Part shown: positions 1 to 10,924 of the stretch, one piece after another
How the letters are laid out: every line of letters starts with the position of its first letter
Numbering within the stretch: the first letter of the stretch is position 1
NCBI RefSeq assembly: GCF_963678635.1
Contig: NC_087064.1
Coordinates: forward strand, 17,785,802 to 17,849,801
Length of the DNA: 64,000 bases
Direction of reading: 5' to 3'
Origin: Symsagittifera roscoffensis
Lineage: Eukaryota; Xenacoelomorpha; Acoela; Convolutidae
Notes under the pieces: generated by a model
Databases searched by the model: none
Told to the model about the DNA's origin: nothing
Seen by the model: only the letters and a program-made list of their open reading frames with translations
Translations under genes and position numbers: made by a program

Positions 1-1327
1 TAGGTAACTACAAGTATGAACCGAAATTTATTCGTCCGCGACTATTGGTAGCATAATAAGAAGCGGCAGAGCTTTGTGCCATAATATTTAAGAATAGAAA
101 AAATTGATTTAGCAACGCAAAGCAAGCAAACGACCATATTTTAGAGGGTCTGGGATTCAATATGGAATATTTTACTAATGGAACCAGATCCAAACTATAT
201 ATTAGTATTGGTTATAATTTAGATATTTTATCCCTATAAAATATTAAAGACTTACCAATTACACTCCATCGAACTAACAACCCACTTATTTGTAAGTGCT
301 GAAATTACTTGTAATTTCAGCACCAGAGCAATTTGAATTTAATTAACAACTTAGTTGCTTTCTCCAAAAGACCGACTCGTAACAAAATCAGTATACTCTA
401 GATCTATTGAGACTAAGAGATATAAGAGCAAGATTAAGATCGGTATTAGACTAAGAAGTTGCACGAATCTATCCGGTCGAAAATAAGATAGCGTGACGAG
501 CAGACGGTGTACCCTATCTGAAATTACTCTATGAGTTAACCCCCACACCTTAACTCACTAAGCAAAAAGTCTTGATAAAATTACCTCGCGACGGTTTCTA
601 GCTGTTCTAATTGCGATGGGGTGTCGCTTGTAAAAATATTTACCGTACAATTTACGATATGGGGTTTGTACAAGAACAGTACCAGTATCTGAAACTATTA
701 ATTGAAAAATAAACTTTTTGAAGTCCAGCAAATGAATAAATACCGTATCTATGTTAAAAGTTTCTATGTAAACATACCATCAAAAATTATTTCGTAGACC
801 TCACTGGCTGTCGGATCATTCAGGGCTTTATCCTTATTGAAGCAGTCTTATAATAAAGCTTCATTGTGACCATAAATCATTGTGTCTTTGTGTCCATGCT
901 TCATTGTGTCTTTTTTCTGTGTTTTGGTGAAAACTCGACCTTTGACCACAATAAGACAGGAGAATTCTCATAAAAATTTCTCATTAATGAAAATTTACGT
1001 ACTAGTTTAAAATTTTTCCCCAAAAATAAACTTCACTATTTTTATTCAAAAAATTTGGTCGAAACTTAAATTTATCTGTTCAATGTTGAATTGACTACAG
1101 ACGTATTGAGGAATCTCGGAAATCAAAAAATGAACACTCGTTTTTGAGCTATCGGCCGGCAACACAGGATCGACGAGACATGATTCTCATTCAGATAATT
1201 ATAAGCGCGGATTTAATAAGGCGAGTAGCAGACAGAGCTGCTCTCTTCAAAATTCCAAATGATGAGTCCAGCATGTAGAAAAATCCCAAAACAAGATTTT
1301 TCTTTCCTGGCTACCCGGGTCGAGATC
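1..1327. other. AT-rich sequence, no gene recognised
   Basis: All six frames are short and without recognisable motifs. Upstream exons of the LicD-like gene that starts by 1713 could lie here or outside the window, but none can be picked out by sequence. Short imperfect repeats of a 'cattgtgtct' type occur near 860-915. Confidence 0.5.
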
Positions 1328-1530
1328 CCGCTCAAAAACCGCTCAAGATATGAGCGGTTTGAGCGGTTTTTCAGCAAGATTTGAGCGGTTTGAGCGGTTT
1401 GGGCGGTTTTTTTTGGAAAAACCGCTCAAACCGCTCAAATCTTGCTTAAAAAACCGCTCAAAACCCGCTCATTTCTTGCGGTGATTTTTGAACGGTTTTT
1501 CAAGCAAGATTTGAGCGGTTTTTGAGCGGT
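1328..1530. repeat. Cluster of nested inverted repeats built on GAGCGGTTT
   Basis: A 9-10 bp unit (GAGCGGTTT) and its complement (AAACCGCTC) occur more than a dozen times in about 200 bp. Runs of forward units (1355-1408) face runs of complementary units (1423-1470), then forward units again near 1492-1530. The transcript could fold into several alternative hairpins. 'cccgggtcga' flanks the cluster on both sides (about 1313, 1533 and 1561). I do not recognise the family. Confidence 0.7.
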
Positions 1531-1712
1531 CTTCCCGGGTCGACCGCTTGCATCTAGTCTTCCCGGGTCGACTATAGTTTGACAGTTTTTGCGGCAATAA
1601 ACGTCGTTAAAAATATCTTTGCTAGATGAGCACGAAAAAATTTAAAAGCACTTTTATAAGTTTAAGAGTAACCTTAAGATGTTCAGCTCCTTGTGTAATT
1701 GCTTGTTTTAAG

Positions 1713-1822
1713 AGCAATGTCAAAAAAAGACTATGACCTGTACATGCGGCTGCTGAATCTGACAGTGACAGTGTTTGAGGCCAACAACATCTCCTACACC
1801 ATCAGTGCTGGCGGAGTCATAG
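1713..1822 (+). CDS. LicD-family protein, internal exon
   Basis: This exon encodes the start of a LicD-type phosphotransferase/nucleotidyltransferase domain: a helix with KKDYDLYMRLL followed by SAGGVIG, the usual glycine-rich step before the metal-binding motif. The acceptor AG is at 1711-1712 (an alternative is 1713-1714) after a pyrimidine stretch, and the donor is GT at 1823. The exon ends in phase 1. Joining to the exon at 2616 restores a Gly codon and gives an uninterrupted domain. LicD-family proteins move phosphocholine or related phospho-groups onto glycans; the animal relatives include fukutin-type enzymes of the secretory pathway. The substrate cannot be read from sequence. Any N-terminal exons, including a membrane anchor, are not visible. 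Confidence 0.8.
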
Positions 1823-1863
1823 GTACGGTAGGTACACTAATTATCTCTCCCTCTCAATTCTTG

Positions 1864-1894
<31 letters not shown>

Positions 1895-1921
1895 CCTCCC
1901 TCTCTCTCTCTCTCTCTCTCC

Positions 1922-1963
<42 letters not shown>

Positions 1964-1972
1964 TCTGTCTCT
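1864..1972. repeat. (CT)n microsatellite in the LicD intron
   Basis: About 105 bp of almost pure CT/CCT repeat starts some 40 bp after the donor site of the 793-bp intron (1823-2615). It is pyrimidine-only on the sense strand and so could resemble a polypyrimidine tract, but the acceptor used to keep the frame is the one at 2615. Confidence 0.9.
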
Positions 1973-2615
1973 AGTTTTTAATACTAACTCAAAGCCTTTA
2001 AAACACACTCGTTAATTCTCAATTTGAGTGCAAAGAACGTACCATAACCATAAAATTCCCAGATAGGTGACCTTATTTGCGACATAAATTTGAGTAGTTA
2101 ACTAACCATTCTAAAACTTTGGCTAAGTCGGCTTATTTACGAGTCGACTTATAATTGTGAACAAAACATTTTGAGATGATGCTGAATTTTGATTGGCTAA
2201 TTCTAGCTAATCAGATTGAAGCAAAGTAGTTACAGTTCAAGATGTTGAAATAATGATTTTTGGGCGGAATAAGTAAAAATATCCAAAGTTTGGAATATGA
2301 TATGTCATTCGGCCCATTTCGATGATTATATGGGGTATCTGATTTTGCGTAGAAAAAAATTCAAAACACGCGAAGACAAAGTTCCTCCCCGTTTTCAATG
2401 GTCAGAACAACAACGAGTCTAGGTGTAACTTGTTTGTGAAATATAACAATGGCTTACATACTTTGGAACGGACAAATAACTTTCAATTATCTCAAGATCC
2501 AGAAAAAGAAATTTAAAGCAATGGAACCCGGACGCAGAAAAGAAATTAAGAAACTTTTCGCTTTCTAAATGGAGCAAAGTTTATAATCTAATCTAGTACA
2601 CTTTTTCACTAACAG

Positions 2616-3226
2616 GTTCATACGTCATGCACGACATGCTCCCGTGGGACGATGACCTTGACATTTTGATCCACAATGACAGCAAGGCCAAGGTCATTCA
2701 CCTGTTCAAGGACGACCGCCACTATGGCATCCAGGGATACATGAACAAGTACCAGATGGGGAGAGTGATCAAATTGTTCTTCACTGATTCTGAGCCAACT
2801 GTCAACCGTGTGTGGAACTGGCCTTTTCTGGACGTCGAAACTTACATAGAAGAAGGTGACCAGATAAGACTCGCTCACAGAAGTGACGTGGAGCGTATCT
2901 ATTGGCCGAAAAGTGCCTACTTCCCATTCCATCGAAGACCTTTTGGACCCCTGTGGTTGTATTTTCCTCATGACCCTGCCATTTATTTTAAGATCCATTA
3001 CAACCACCCTTTTTACTGTCAGAGACATTTCAAAGACCACAGACACGAAAATTGGCAGAAGGTGATCAAAGCCGACTGCGAGCGACTGACACCTCATTAC
3101 CCCTTCGTCAGGCGGTCTCCTTTCGCAAACATCACACAAGAAACACTTCTGCTGAATGGAACCGAGCTGTACACTGTGTATATTAGTGAACCATACAGCA
3201 AGCCAAAATCTAAATTGGGCTGGTAG
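2616..3226 (+). CDS. LicD-family protein, terminal exon
   Basis: The acceptor AG is at 2614-2615. The exon reads GSYVMHDMLPWDDDLDI at once, which includes the family's PWDDDxD motif; the aspartates bind metal and nucleotide-phosphate in known LicD relatives. It continues for about 200 residues to a TAG at 3224-3226. Trp- and His-rich segments such as WNWPFLDVE, IYWPKSAYFP and GPLWLYFPHDPA resemble the conserved core of animal LicD proteins. The C-terminal part has a possible N-glycosylation site (NGT), which would fit a lumenal or secreted location. A 204-residue frame on the opposite strand is only a shadow of this exon. Confidence 0.88.
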
Positions 3227-3323
3227 AAACAAATCTTCATCTAATCTGTGCCTTTTGTCATATATTTCAATTTAATATTATCATTTCTTTCTCGGTATAA
3301 AATTGTTTGACTAATTTTAAAAT

Positions 3324-3329
3324 AATAAA
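3324..3329 (+). terminator. Poly(A) signal of the LicD-like gene
   Basis: A canonical AATAAA lies about 100 bp after the stop codon, in an A/T-rich 3' UTR. Its distance and position support the exon above being the last one. Confidence 0.6.
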
Positions 3330-4432
3330 AGAAGCAGAGTCGGATTTAGCCCTCAACTCTCAGGAATTCGACCCACTATCCACCAATAGTGTCCCCTTCT
3401 AATACTTTTTATTGGACTTTGATTTTTGATCAGCCGACCCGAAAATTTTTCTAAAGGTGCCTATAGCGCCAACATGTCCTAATTTTGAGTGAGATGCCGC
3501 GTCGAAAAAAGTCAATTTTTGTCAAAAACTAGAGGTCTTGGAAGAGTCCTGAAAAGCAACTTATTTGACCCGAAAAATCAAGTCGACATAACTTAGCAAT
3601 GAGTTTGTCCGTACACTCAAATATTAGCGCCTTTTTTTGAAGCAATGATAAGATTTTTTGATTAAAGCAAATAATTTTTCTGGATGAAAACTTAAAGTTG
3701 CAACTGTCATTCAAATCTACTACACGGAAAAAGTTTTTACTGCTTTAGTTTTGCTTTAAGCTTTTTTCCATGCAGTTTTGTCACGTATATTTTCAATTTA
3801 ACAAATTTAAATGGTTACTTTGACAGCAATTATTTAATTTAAAAAATTTTTGGTTTAGTTAAAAAAAAACATTTTTCAACATTTTGCGCGGAGAGCGAAA
3901 AACGGGGCTAAGCATTCGAAATATCAGTCGAAATCTCAGTTTCTTCAAAAGTAACTTTACTCCTTTAAAATAGCACTTTACTCCTTTAAAAATGACTCCG
4001 TTTAAAATAGCAGTCGAAATCTCAGTTTCTTCAAAAATAACTTTACTCCTTTCACTTGAAATCAAAATTAGAAAAAAACTCTGAAATGATGAAGAAAACT
4101 TTCATCTCATTCTCTCCAGATACGAAAAATAATATTCAAAGTTATTAGGACACTGTCCAAAGAAGTAAAACTGCTTTAAAATGATTTGTCAAATGACTTA
4201 AAAATTAAAGAAGGCTTGAAAAAATAAAAAAAAAGTTGAAAAAATAAGTTAAATATTGTAACAAACAAATTAGCTTGCCTTAATCGATTCTGTATTGAAT
4301 GATTTCTGAGCCGCATTAAATCGCATGAATTTTATCGCGTTTATTTAGCCTAATTGGCAACTTTCGCAGCTCTAGCTCTCATTTATTATCGCTAATTTTT
4401 TGGATTTAACTTGGTTAATAGGTTACGTGTGA
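3330..4432. repeat. AT-rich intergenic DNA with a 42-bp direct repeat
   Basis: No gene is recognisable. The stretch at 3925-3966 is repeated nearly exactly at 4011-4052, 86 bp away; the shared core includes GTCGAAATCTCAGTTTC. Both copies sit in a run of 'actttactcctttaaaa' sub-repeats. Confidence 0.6.
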
Positions 4433-5070
4433 AACAAGACTGCTCGTATCAGGGCGAAGCCCTGAATGTTCCAACTACCTTTTAAGGTCTATGGAGCAGT
4501 AATAGCATGAAAAAATTAAATACAATAAAAATGAAAAAAACGTTTTTTTTATTTGAAACTTTTTGTGAAAATCATCCCCCCATACGCCATATAAAGTACA
4601 AAGTAATAAATTTCGCTCTTAGTAAGACGTCAATTCAACCAATTCGGAAAGATTTCTTATGCGGATTAAATCTCCGCTTACGCGTTAACAGCGCGAAATA
4701 TATCGCGCGTTAATTGACCCAAATGGGCCAAAAAGGCAATCTTTAAACCACCATAACTTTACAAAAAACAATCACAGGTGAAGTATCTTTTCAAGTTTAA
4801 GCTCAAGGCAACAATACTTTTCGAATGATGTAAACTAACTCCGTCAAAAATGGCTAGTTAAAAAGTCAAAATTTGTCTGGAGAAAAAAAACCCACCCCGA
4901 GCATAAATATTCCGTTACTTTCGTTACAAAAGTCGGAACAAAAATATGAAATTATAAATTAGACGAAGCTTGCTAGGAGTTTTTTAAAATAATATGTTAA
5001 TATTTCCTGGAAAAGATTACTTCGGTGAAAAATTCTTTATTACGAGGCCAAACTGTTCACTGGATAGGCG
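4433..5070 (-). repeat. Inverted arm matching the end of the 1.62-kb repeat
   Basis: Read on the minus strand this segment matches 6424-7503 at reduced identity. Landmarks are the end CTGCTCGTA, 'ccttttaagg', the GCGCGATATA region, 'aaaatttgtctg' and 'gaggccaaactg'. About 500 bp of the right arm is missing or replaced. Together with the first 1.62-kb unit it forms a fold-back structure of about 3 kb (4433-7507). Confidence 0.7.
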
Positions 5071-5084
5071 CACAATTTTGTGTC

Positions 5085-5420
5085 TGTATGTTCCTGGATT
5101 CCAGAGACAAGTATTTACGCGGAATCCAAATTTACGTGGATTCCGCGTACATATACTTGTAACGTAAATTTTTTTGGCACATTTAATTTTTTGTGGATTC
5201 CGCAACAAGCAAATATAACTAGTTGTTCTGGATTCCGCAACTGTAAGTGGATTCAGCAAAATGTAAGTGGAATCCGCAAATATAAGTGGAACCCGCAAAA
5301 TATGTAAGCGGAATTCGCAAACTGTAAAAAAATTCAGAAATTTGTTTATTACTCATTTTGCATATGCACTTGCGGAATTCAAAAGCAAGGACTTAACCAT
5401 TGTCAGCGGAATCCACGAAC
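5085..5420. repeat. Array of dispersed GGATTCCGC-type motifs
   Basis: At least ten imperfect copies of a 9-12 bp motif (GGATTCCGC or its complement) are spaced roughly 15-35 bp apart and mixed in orientation. The same motif recurs in each 1.62-kb unit downstream (for example 6120-6420). Clustered short subterminal motifs are typical of transposase-binding regions in DNA transposons, but no transposase is present. Confidence 0.6.
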
Positions 5421-5884
5421 AAATCTTAAAACATTGATTAACTAAACCGATGGATGTCACACTTTAGTATTTGCAAGCAGTTATTGCGTTCATAGTTTTG
5501 GAAACACAACACCGAATCAATTCATTGGGTTAATTGGGTTAATTCAGTATTGGGTTGACATATCGCCGATTTAGGTCACTATTTGGGATTCAGTAATTGA
5601 GATTCAGTATTTGGGATTTTGTATTTGAGATTCAGTATTTGGGAGCGTGAATTCAAATCATTTTGTTCACTGGGTGTAAATGGTCTAGATAATTAATTTG
5701 AGTAAATTAGTTTTAGATAAAATTTACCAAAACTTGAACTACAGCAGAACTAAAGTTTAAGATCAAAAACACCAATATGTAGTCTTGAAAATGTTGACTT
5801 ACTAAACTGTGTTCTGGTTTCGCATTTTGAAAATATTTCAAAATGGCCAAATTGAAATTTTTTTTGAATGGGTTGAAATGAACT

Positions 5885-8800
5885 GATGAATAAGTTTACA
5901 GGAATTGAAATTGATTACAGGAATTGAGATCGAAGTTGGGCACGTTTGACAGGATTTGAGATCGAAGTTTTTTGTTTGACAGGAATTGAGATAAAAAAAA
6001 TTGCCATTCCAACAAGAAGCTGATCAACGTTGTGATGAAAAGATACAGTTTTAAAAGCTACTACACATACTTATATGTAAACGGAATCTGCAAACAAAAT
6101 GCAGTTTCTACATAAAGTTTGCGGATTCCACTTACAGTTTGCGGATTTCGCTTACAGTTTCGGATTCCGCAATAGCTCAATTCAACTGTACACAAGTCTC
6201 GTTATTTGTGTGTGGATTCCACAAATTGTTCTGGATTCCGCAAATACGGATGCGGATTATGCAAAGTCGCCTATTTTCGAGCAATTTTGAACGGTACAGT
6301 GTTTTAGGTATTTGTTTGTGGAATCCAAAACAGCAACGAAGATCAAAGAAAAGTAGCAATGATGTGGATTCCGCGACAAATCGTATTTGGACCTGTTGCG
6401 GAATCCGCTTACAATGCACAGAATGCACAGTTTGGCCTCGTAATTCTCTTAGTTTTTAGTGAGACAAAACAATATCAGTTGTTAGCTCTCACGAACTTTG
6501 TTCAGACTGACGCATTATCTGTGTTTGACATGCATGTAAGGTTTCAAATTGATAAAAATTTCTAGGCTGATTTTAAAGAGAATTCAATAAAATTGCAGCA
6601 GCACTTAAAAAACCAGCAGTTGAGCAATAACTGCTGGCTGATTGAAAATTAGCACAAAAACTTTGACTTTTTTTTTACAGTTTCCGCCCTCAAAAAATCA
6701 CTCTGGACGAAGTGGAAATAGCTAATATTGCATTGTATATTTTGTGCGCAATTTCACTGCCTCAAGGGTGTGAAATTGCGCACAATGGGTACCAAGCACA
6801 TAGGGTGCCAAGTTTTATATCCCATTGGCATGCTTTGTGCCGAATTTTGGATTTCAAAAAAAATAATCAAAAAAAACTTCTCTCAGTATTGAGAATTAGA
6901 GATCTGAATGTTTCGTTATTCAGGCCAATTTTTTGCTAGAAATTCATTCATGCTTGAGAAAGTCGCTGAAAACATTATTGTTCCGAATTTTGATACAAAA
7001 GTAAGGGAATATTTGTGCTCGGGGTGGATTTTTTTTCTTCAGACAAATTTTGACTTTTTAACTAGCCATTTTTGACGGAATTTGTTTATATCATTCAAAA
7101 ATTATTGTTGTCCTGAGCTCAAATTCGAAAAGATATTTCACCTATGGTTATTTTTCGTAAAGTTGTGGGGGTTTAAAGATTGCCATTTTGTCAATTTGGG
7201 ACAATTAACGCGCGATATATTTCGCGCTTTTAACGCGTAAGCGGAGATTTAATCCGTCCTAAAAATCGTACCAAATTGGTTGAAACAAGCTTTTTTGCCA
7301 TAATTGGTTTGTTACTAGAAGCGAAATTTATCACTTTGTACTTTATGGCGTGTGGGGGGATGATTTTCACAAAAAAAATCTCAAATCTTTTTACAATTTT
7401 TTTTCCTATTTTATTATCTTTTTTTTACATTTAATTTTTTCATGTTAATACTGTTTCATATGCCTTAAAAGGCAGTCGGAACATTCGATTATACGAGCAG
7501 TTTTGTTGATAAATAAGTTTACAGGAATTGAAATTGATTACAGGAATTGAGATCGAAGTTGGGCACGTTTGACAGGATTTGAGATCGAAGTTTTTTGTTT
7601 GACAGGAATTGAGATAAAAAAAATTGCCATTCCAACAAGAAGCTGATCAACGTTGTGATGAAAAGATACAGTTTTAAAAGCTACTACACATACTTATATG
7701 TAAACGGAATCTGCAAACAAAATGCAGTTTCTACATAAAGTTTGCGGATTCCACTTACAGTTTGCGGATTTCGCTTACAGTTTCGGATTCCGCAACAGCT
7801 CAATTCAACTGTACACAAGTCTCGTTATTTGTGTGTGGATTCCACAAATTGTTCTGGATTCCGCAAATACGGATGCGGATTATGCAAAGTCGCCTATTTT
7901 CGAGCAATTTTGAACGGTACAGTGTTTTAGGTATTTGTTTGTGGAATCCAAAACAGCAACGAAGATCAAAGAAAAGTAGCAATGATGTGGATTCCGCGAC
8001 AAATCGTATTTGGACCTGTTGCGGAATCCGCTTACAATGCACAGAATGCACAGTTTGGCCTCGTAATTCTCTTAGTTTTTAGTGAGACAAAACAATATCA
8101 GTTGTTAGCTCTCACGAACTTTGTTCAGACTGACGCATTATCTGTGTTTGACATGCATGTAAGATTTCAAATTGATAAAAATTTCTAGGCTGATTTTAAA
8201 GAGAATTCAATAAAATTGCAGCAGCACTTAAAAAACCAGCATTTGAGCAATAACTGCTGGCTGATTGAAAATTAGCACAAAAACTTTGACTTTTTTTTGC
8301 AGTTTCCGCCCTCAAAAAATTACTCTGGACGAAGTGGAAATAGCTAATATTGCATTGTATATTTTGTGCGCAATTTCACTGCCTCAAGGGTGTGAAATTG
8401 CGCACAATGGGTGCCAAGCACATATGGTGCCAAGTTTTATATCCCATTGGCATGCTTTGTGCCGAATTTTGAATTTAAAAAAAATAATCAAAAAAAAATT
8501 CTCTCAGTATTGAGAATTAGAGATCTGAATGTTTCGTTATTCAGGCCAATTTTTTGCTAGAAATTCATTCATGCTTGAGAAAGTCGCTGAAAACATTATT
8601 GTTCCGAATTTTGATACAAAAGTAAGGGAATATTTGTGCTCGGGGTGGATTTTTTTTCTTCAGACAAATTTTGACTTTTTAACTAGCCTTTTTTGACGGA
8701 ATTTGTTTATATCATTCAAAAATTATTGTTGTCCTGAGCTCAAATTTGAAAAGATATTTCACCTATGATTATTTTTTGTAAAGTTGTGGGGGTTTAAAGA

Positions 8801-10753
8801 TTGCCATTTTGTCAATTTGGGACAATTAACGCGCGATATATTTCGCGCTTTTAACGCGTAAGCGGAGATTTAATCCGTCTTAAAAATCGTACCAAATTGG
8901 TTGAAACAAGCTTTTTTGCCATAATTGGTTTGTTACTAGAAGCAAAATTTATCACTTTGTACTTTATGGCGTGTGGGGGGATGATTTTCACAAAAAAAAT
9001 CTCAAATCTTTTTACAATTTTTTTTCCTAATTTATTATCTTTTTTTTACATTTAATTTTTTCATGTTAATACTGTTTCATATGCCTTAAAAGGCAGTCGG
9101 AACATTCAATTATACGAGCAGTTTTGTTGATGAATAAGTTTACAGGAATTGAAATTGATTACAGGAATTGAGATCGAAGTTGGGCACGTTTGACAGGATT
9201 TGAGATCGAAGTTTTTTGTTTGACAGGAATTGAGATAAAAAAAATTGCCATTCCAACAAGAAGCTGATCAACGTTGTGATGAAAAGATACAGTTTTAAAA
9301 GCTACTACACATACTTATATGTAAACGGAATCTGCAAACAAAATGCAGTTTCTACATAAAGTTTGCGGATTCCACTTACAGTTTGCGGATTTCGCTTACA
9401 GTTTCGGATTCCGCAACAGCTCAATTCAACTGTACACAAGTCTCTTTATTTGTGTGTGGATTCCACAAATTGTTCTGGATTCCGCAAAAACGGATGCGGA
9501 TTATGCAAAGTCGCCTATTTTCGAGCAATTTTGAACGGTACAGTGTTTTAGGTATTTGTTTGTGGAATCCAAAACAGCAACGAAGATCAAAGAAAAGTAG
9601 CAATGATGTGGATTCCGCGACAAATCGTATTTGGACCTGTTGCGGAATCCGCTTACAATGCACAGAATGCACAGTTTGGCCTCGTAATTCTCTTAGTTTT
9701 TAGTGAGACAAAACAATATCAGTTGTTAGCTCTCACGAACTTTGTTCAGACTGACGCATTATCTGTGTTTGACATGCGTGTAAGATTTCAAATTGATAAA
9801 AATTTCTAGGCTGATTTTAAAAGAGAATTCAATAAAATTGCAGCAGCACTTAAAAAACCAGCAGTTGAGCAATAACTGCTGGCTGATTGAAAATTAGCAC
9901 AAAAACTTTGACTTTTTTTTTTACAGTTTCCGCCCTCAAAAAATCACTCTGGACGAAGTGGAAATAGCTAATATTGCATTGTATATTTTGTGCGCAATTT
10001 CACTGCCTCAAGGGTGTGAAATTGCGCACAATGGGTGCCAAGCACATAGGGTGCCAAGTTTTATATCCCATTGGCATGCTTTGTGCCGAATTTTGGATTT
10101 AAAAAAAATAATCAAAAAAAAACTTCTCTCAGTATTGAGAATTAGAGATCTGAATATTTCGTTATTCAGGCCAATTTTTTTGCTAGAAATTCATTCATAC
10201 TTGAGAAAGTCGCTTAAAACATTATTGTTCCGAATTTTGATACAAAAGTAAGGGAATATTTGTGCTCGGGTTGGATTTTTTTTCTTCAGACAAATTTTGA
10301 CTTTTTAAATAGCCATTTTTGACGGAATTGTTTATATCATTCAAAAATTATTGTTGTCCTGAGCTCAAATTTGAAAAGATATTTCACCTATGATTATTTT
10401 TCGTAAAGTTGTGGGGGTTTAAAGATTGCCATTTTGTCAATTTGGGACAATTAACGCGCGATATATTTCGCGCTTTTAACGCGTAAGCGGAGATTTAATC
10501 CGTCTTAAAAATCGTACCATATTGGTTGAAACAAGCTTTTTTGCCATAATTGGTTTGTTACTAGAAGCGAAACTTATCACTTTGTACTTTATGGCGTGTG
10601 GGGGGATGATTTTCACAAAAAAAATCTCAAATCTTTTTACAATTTTTTTTCCTATTTTATTATCTTTTTTTTACATTAAATTTTTTCATGTTAATACTGT
10701 TTCATATGCCTTAAAAGGCAGTCGGAACATTCGATTATACGAGCAGTTTTGTT
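5885..10753 (+). repeat. Three head-to-tail 1.62-kb tandem repeats
   Basis: Units run 5885-7507, 7508-9128 and 9129-10753 and are nearly identical. Identical short reading frames recur at a spacing of 1621-1623 bp (for example 6139, 7762, 9383), but these frames contain many GGATTCCGC motifs in all frames and look non-coding. Each unit holds the motif array, a CCAGCAGTT hairpin (about 6612; mismatched in unit 2), a 16-bp-stem hairpin, and the ACGCGCGATATATT region near its end. The end of each unit (CGAGCAGTTTTGTTGA) matches the outer end of the inverted arm at 4433. A non-autonomous fold-back or MITE-like DNA transposon, or a satellite born from one, is the best reading. Confidence 0.8.
6742..6785. 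other. Perfect 16-bp hairpin, repeated in each tandem unit
   Basis: TTGTGCGCAATTTCAC and its exact complement flank a 12-base loop. The hairpin recurs unchanged at 8364-8407 and 9988-10031. It is the longest perfect palindrome in the unit. Confidence 0.85.
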
Positions 10754-10924
10754 GATGTTTCAAATCAATTTTTTTCATTAAGAAGCTTGACTTTGAATTA
10801 ATTAAGGCTAATCTCAAATGAGTTAATGAAAAATCCCTATTTTCTCCACCCCACCCCCAATTTGATTTAGGGGAAACTGTACTATTGATTCGTTAAGAAA
10901 ATTTTTTTATTTGCTCACGCTAAA
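10754..10924. other. Junction between the tandem repeats and element A, nothing recognised
   Basis: AT-rich, with no match to the LTR of element A and no TG...CA terminus. This suggests element A lost its 3' end or was broken here. Confidence 0.5.

Noticed and set aside
2618-3232. 204-codon frame on the minus strand
   Set aside because: Shadow of the LicD exon, which has splice sites and the PWDDD motif on the plus strand.
5017-5307. Overlapping 75- and 93-codon frames on opposite strands
   Set aside because: Same motif array, no conservation pattern of codons.
6099-9809. Identical 62-106 codon frames repeated three times
   Set aside because: Repeat units with frames open on both strands, made mostly of GGATTCC motifs; no protein-like composition.
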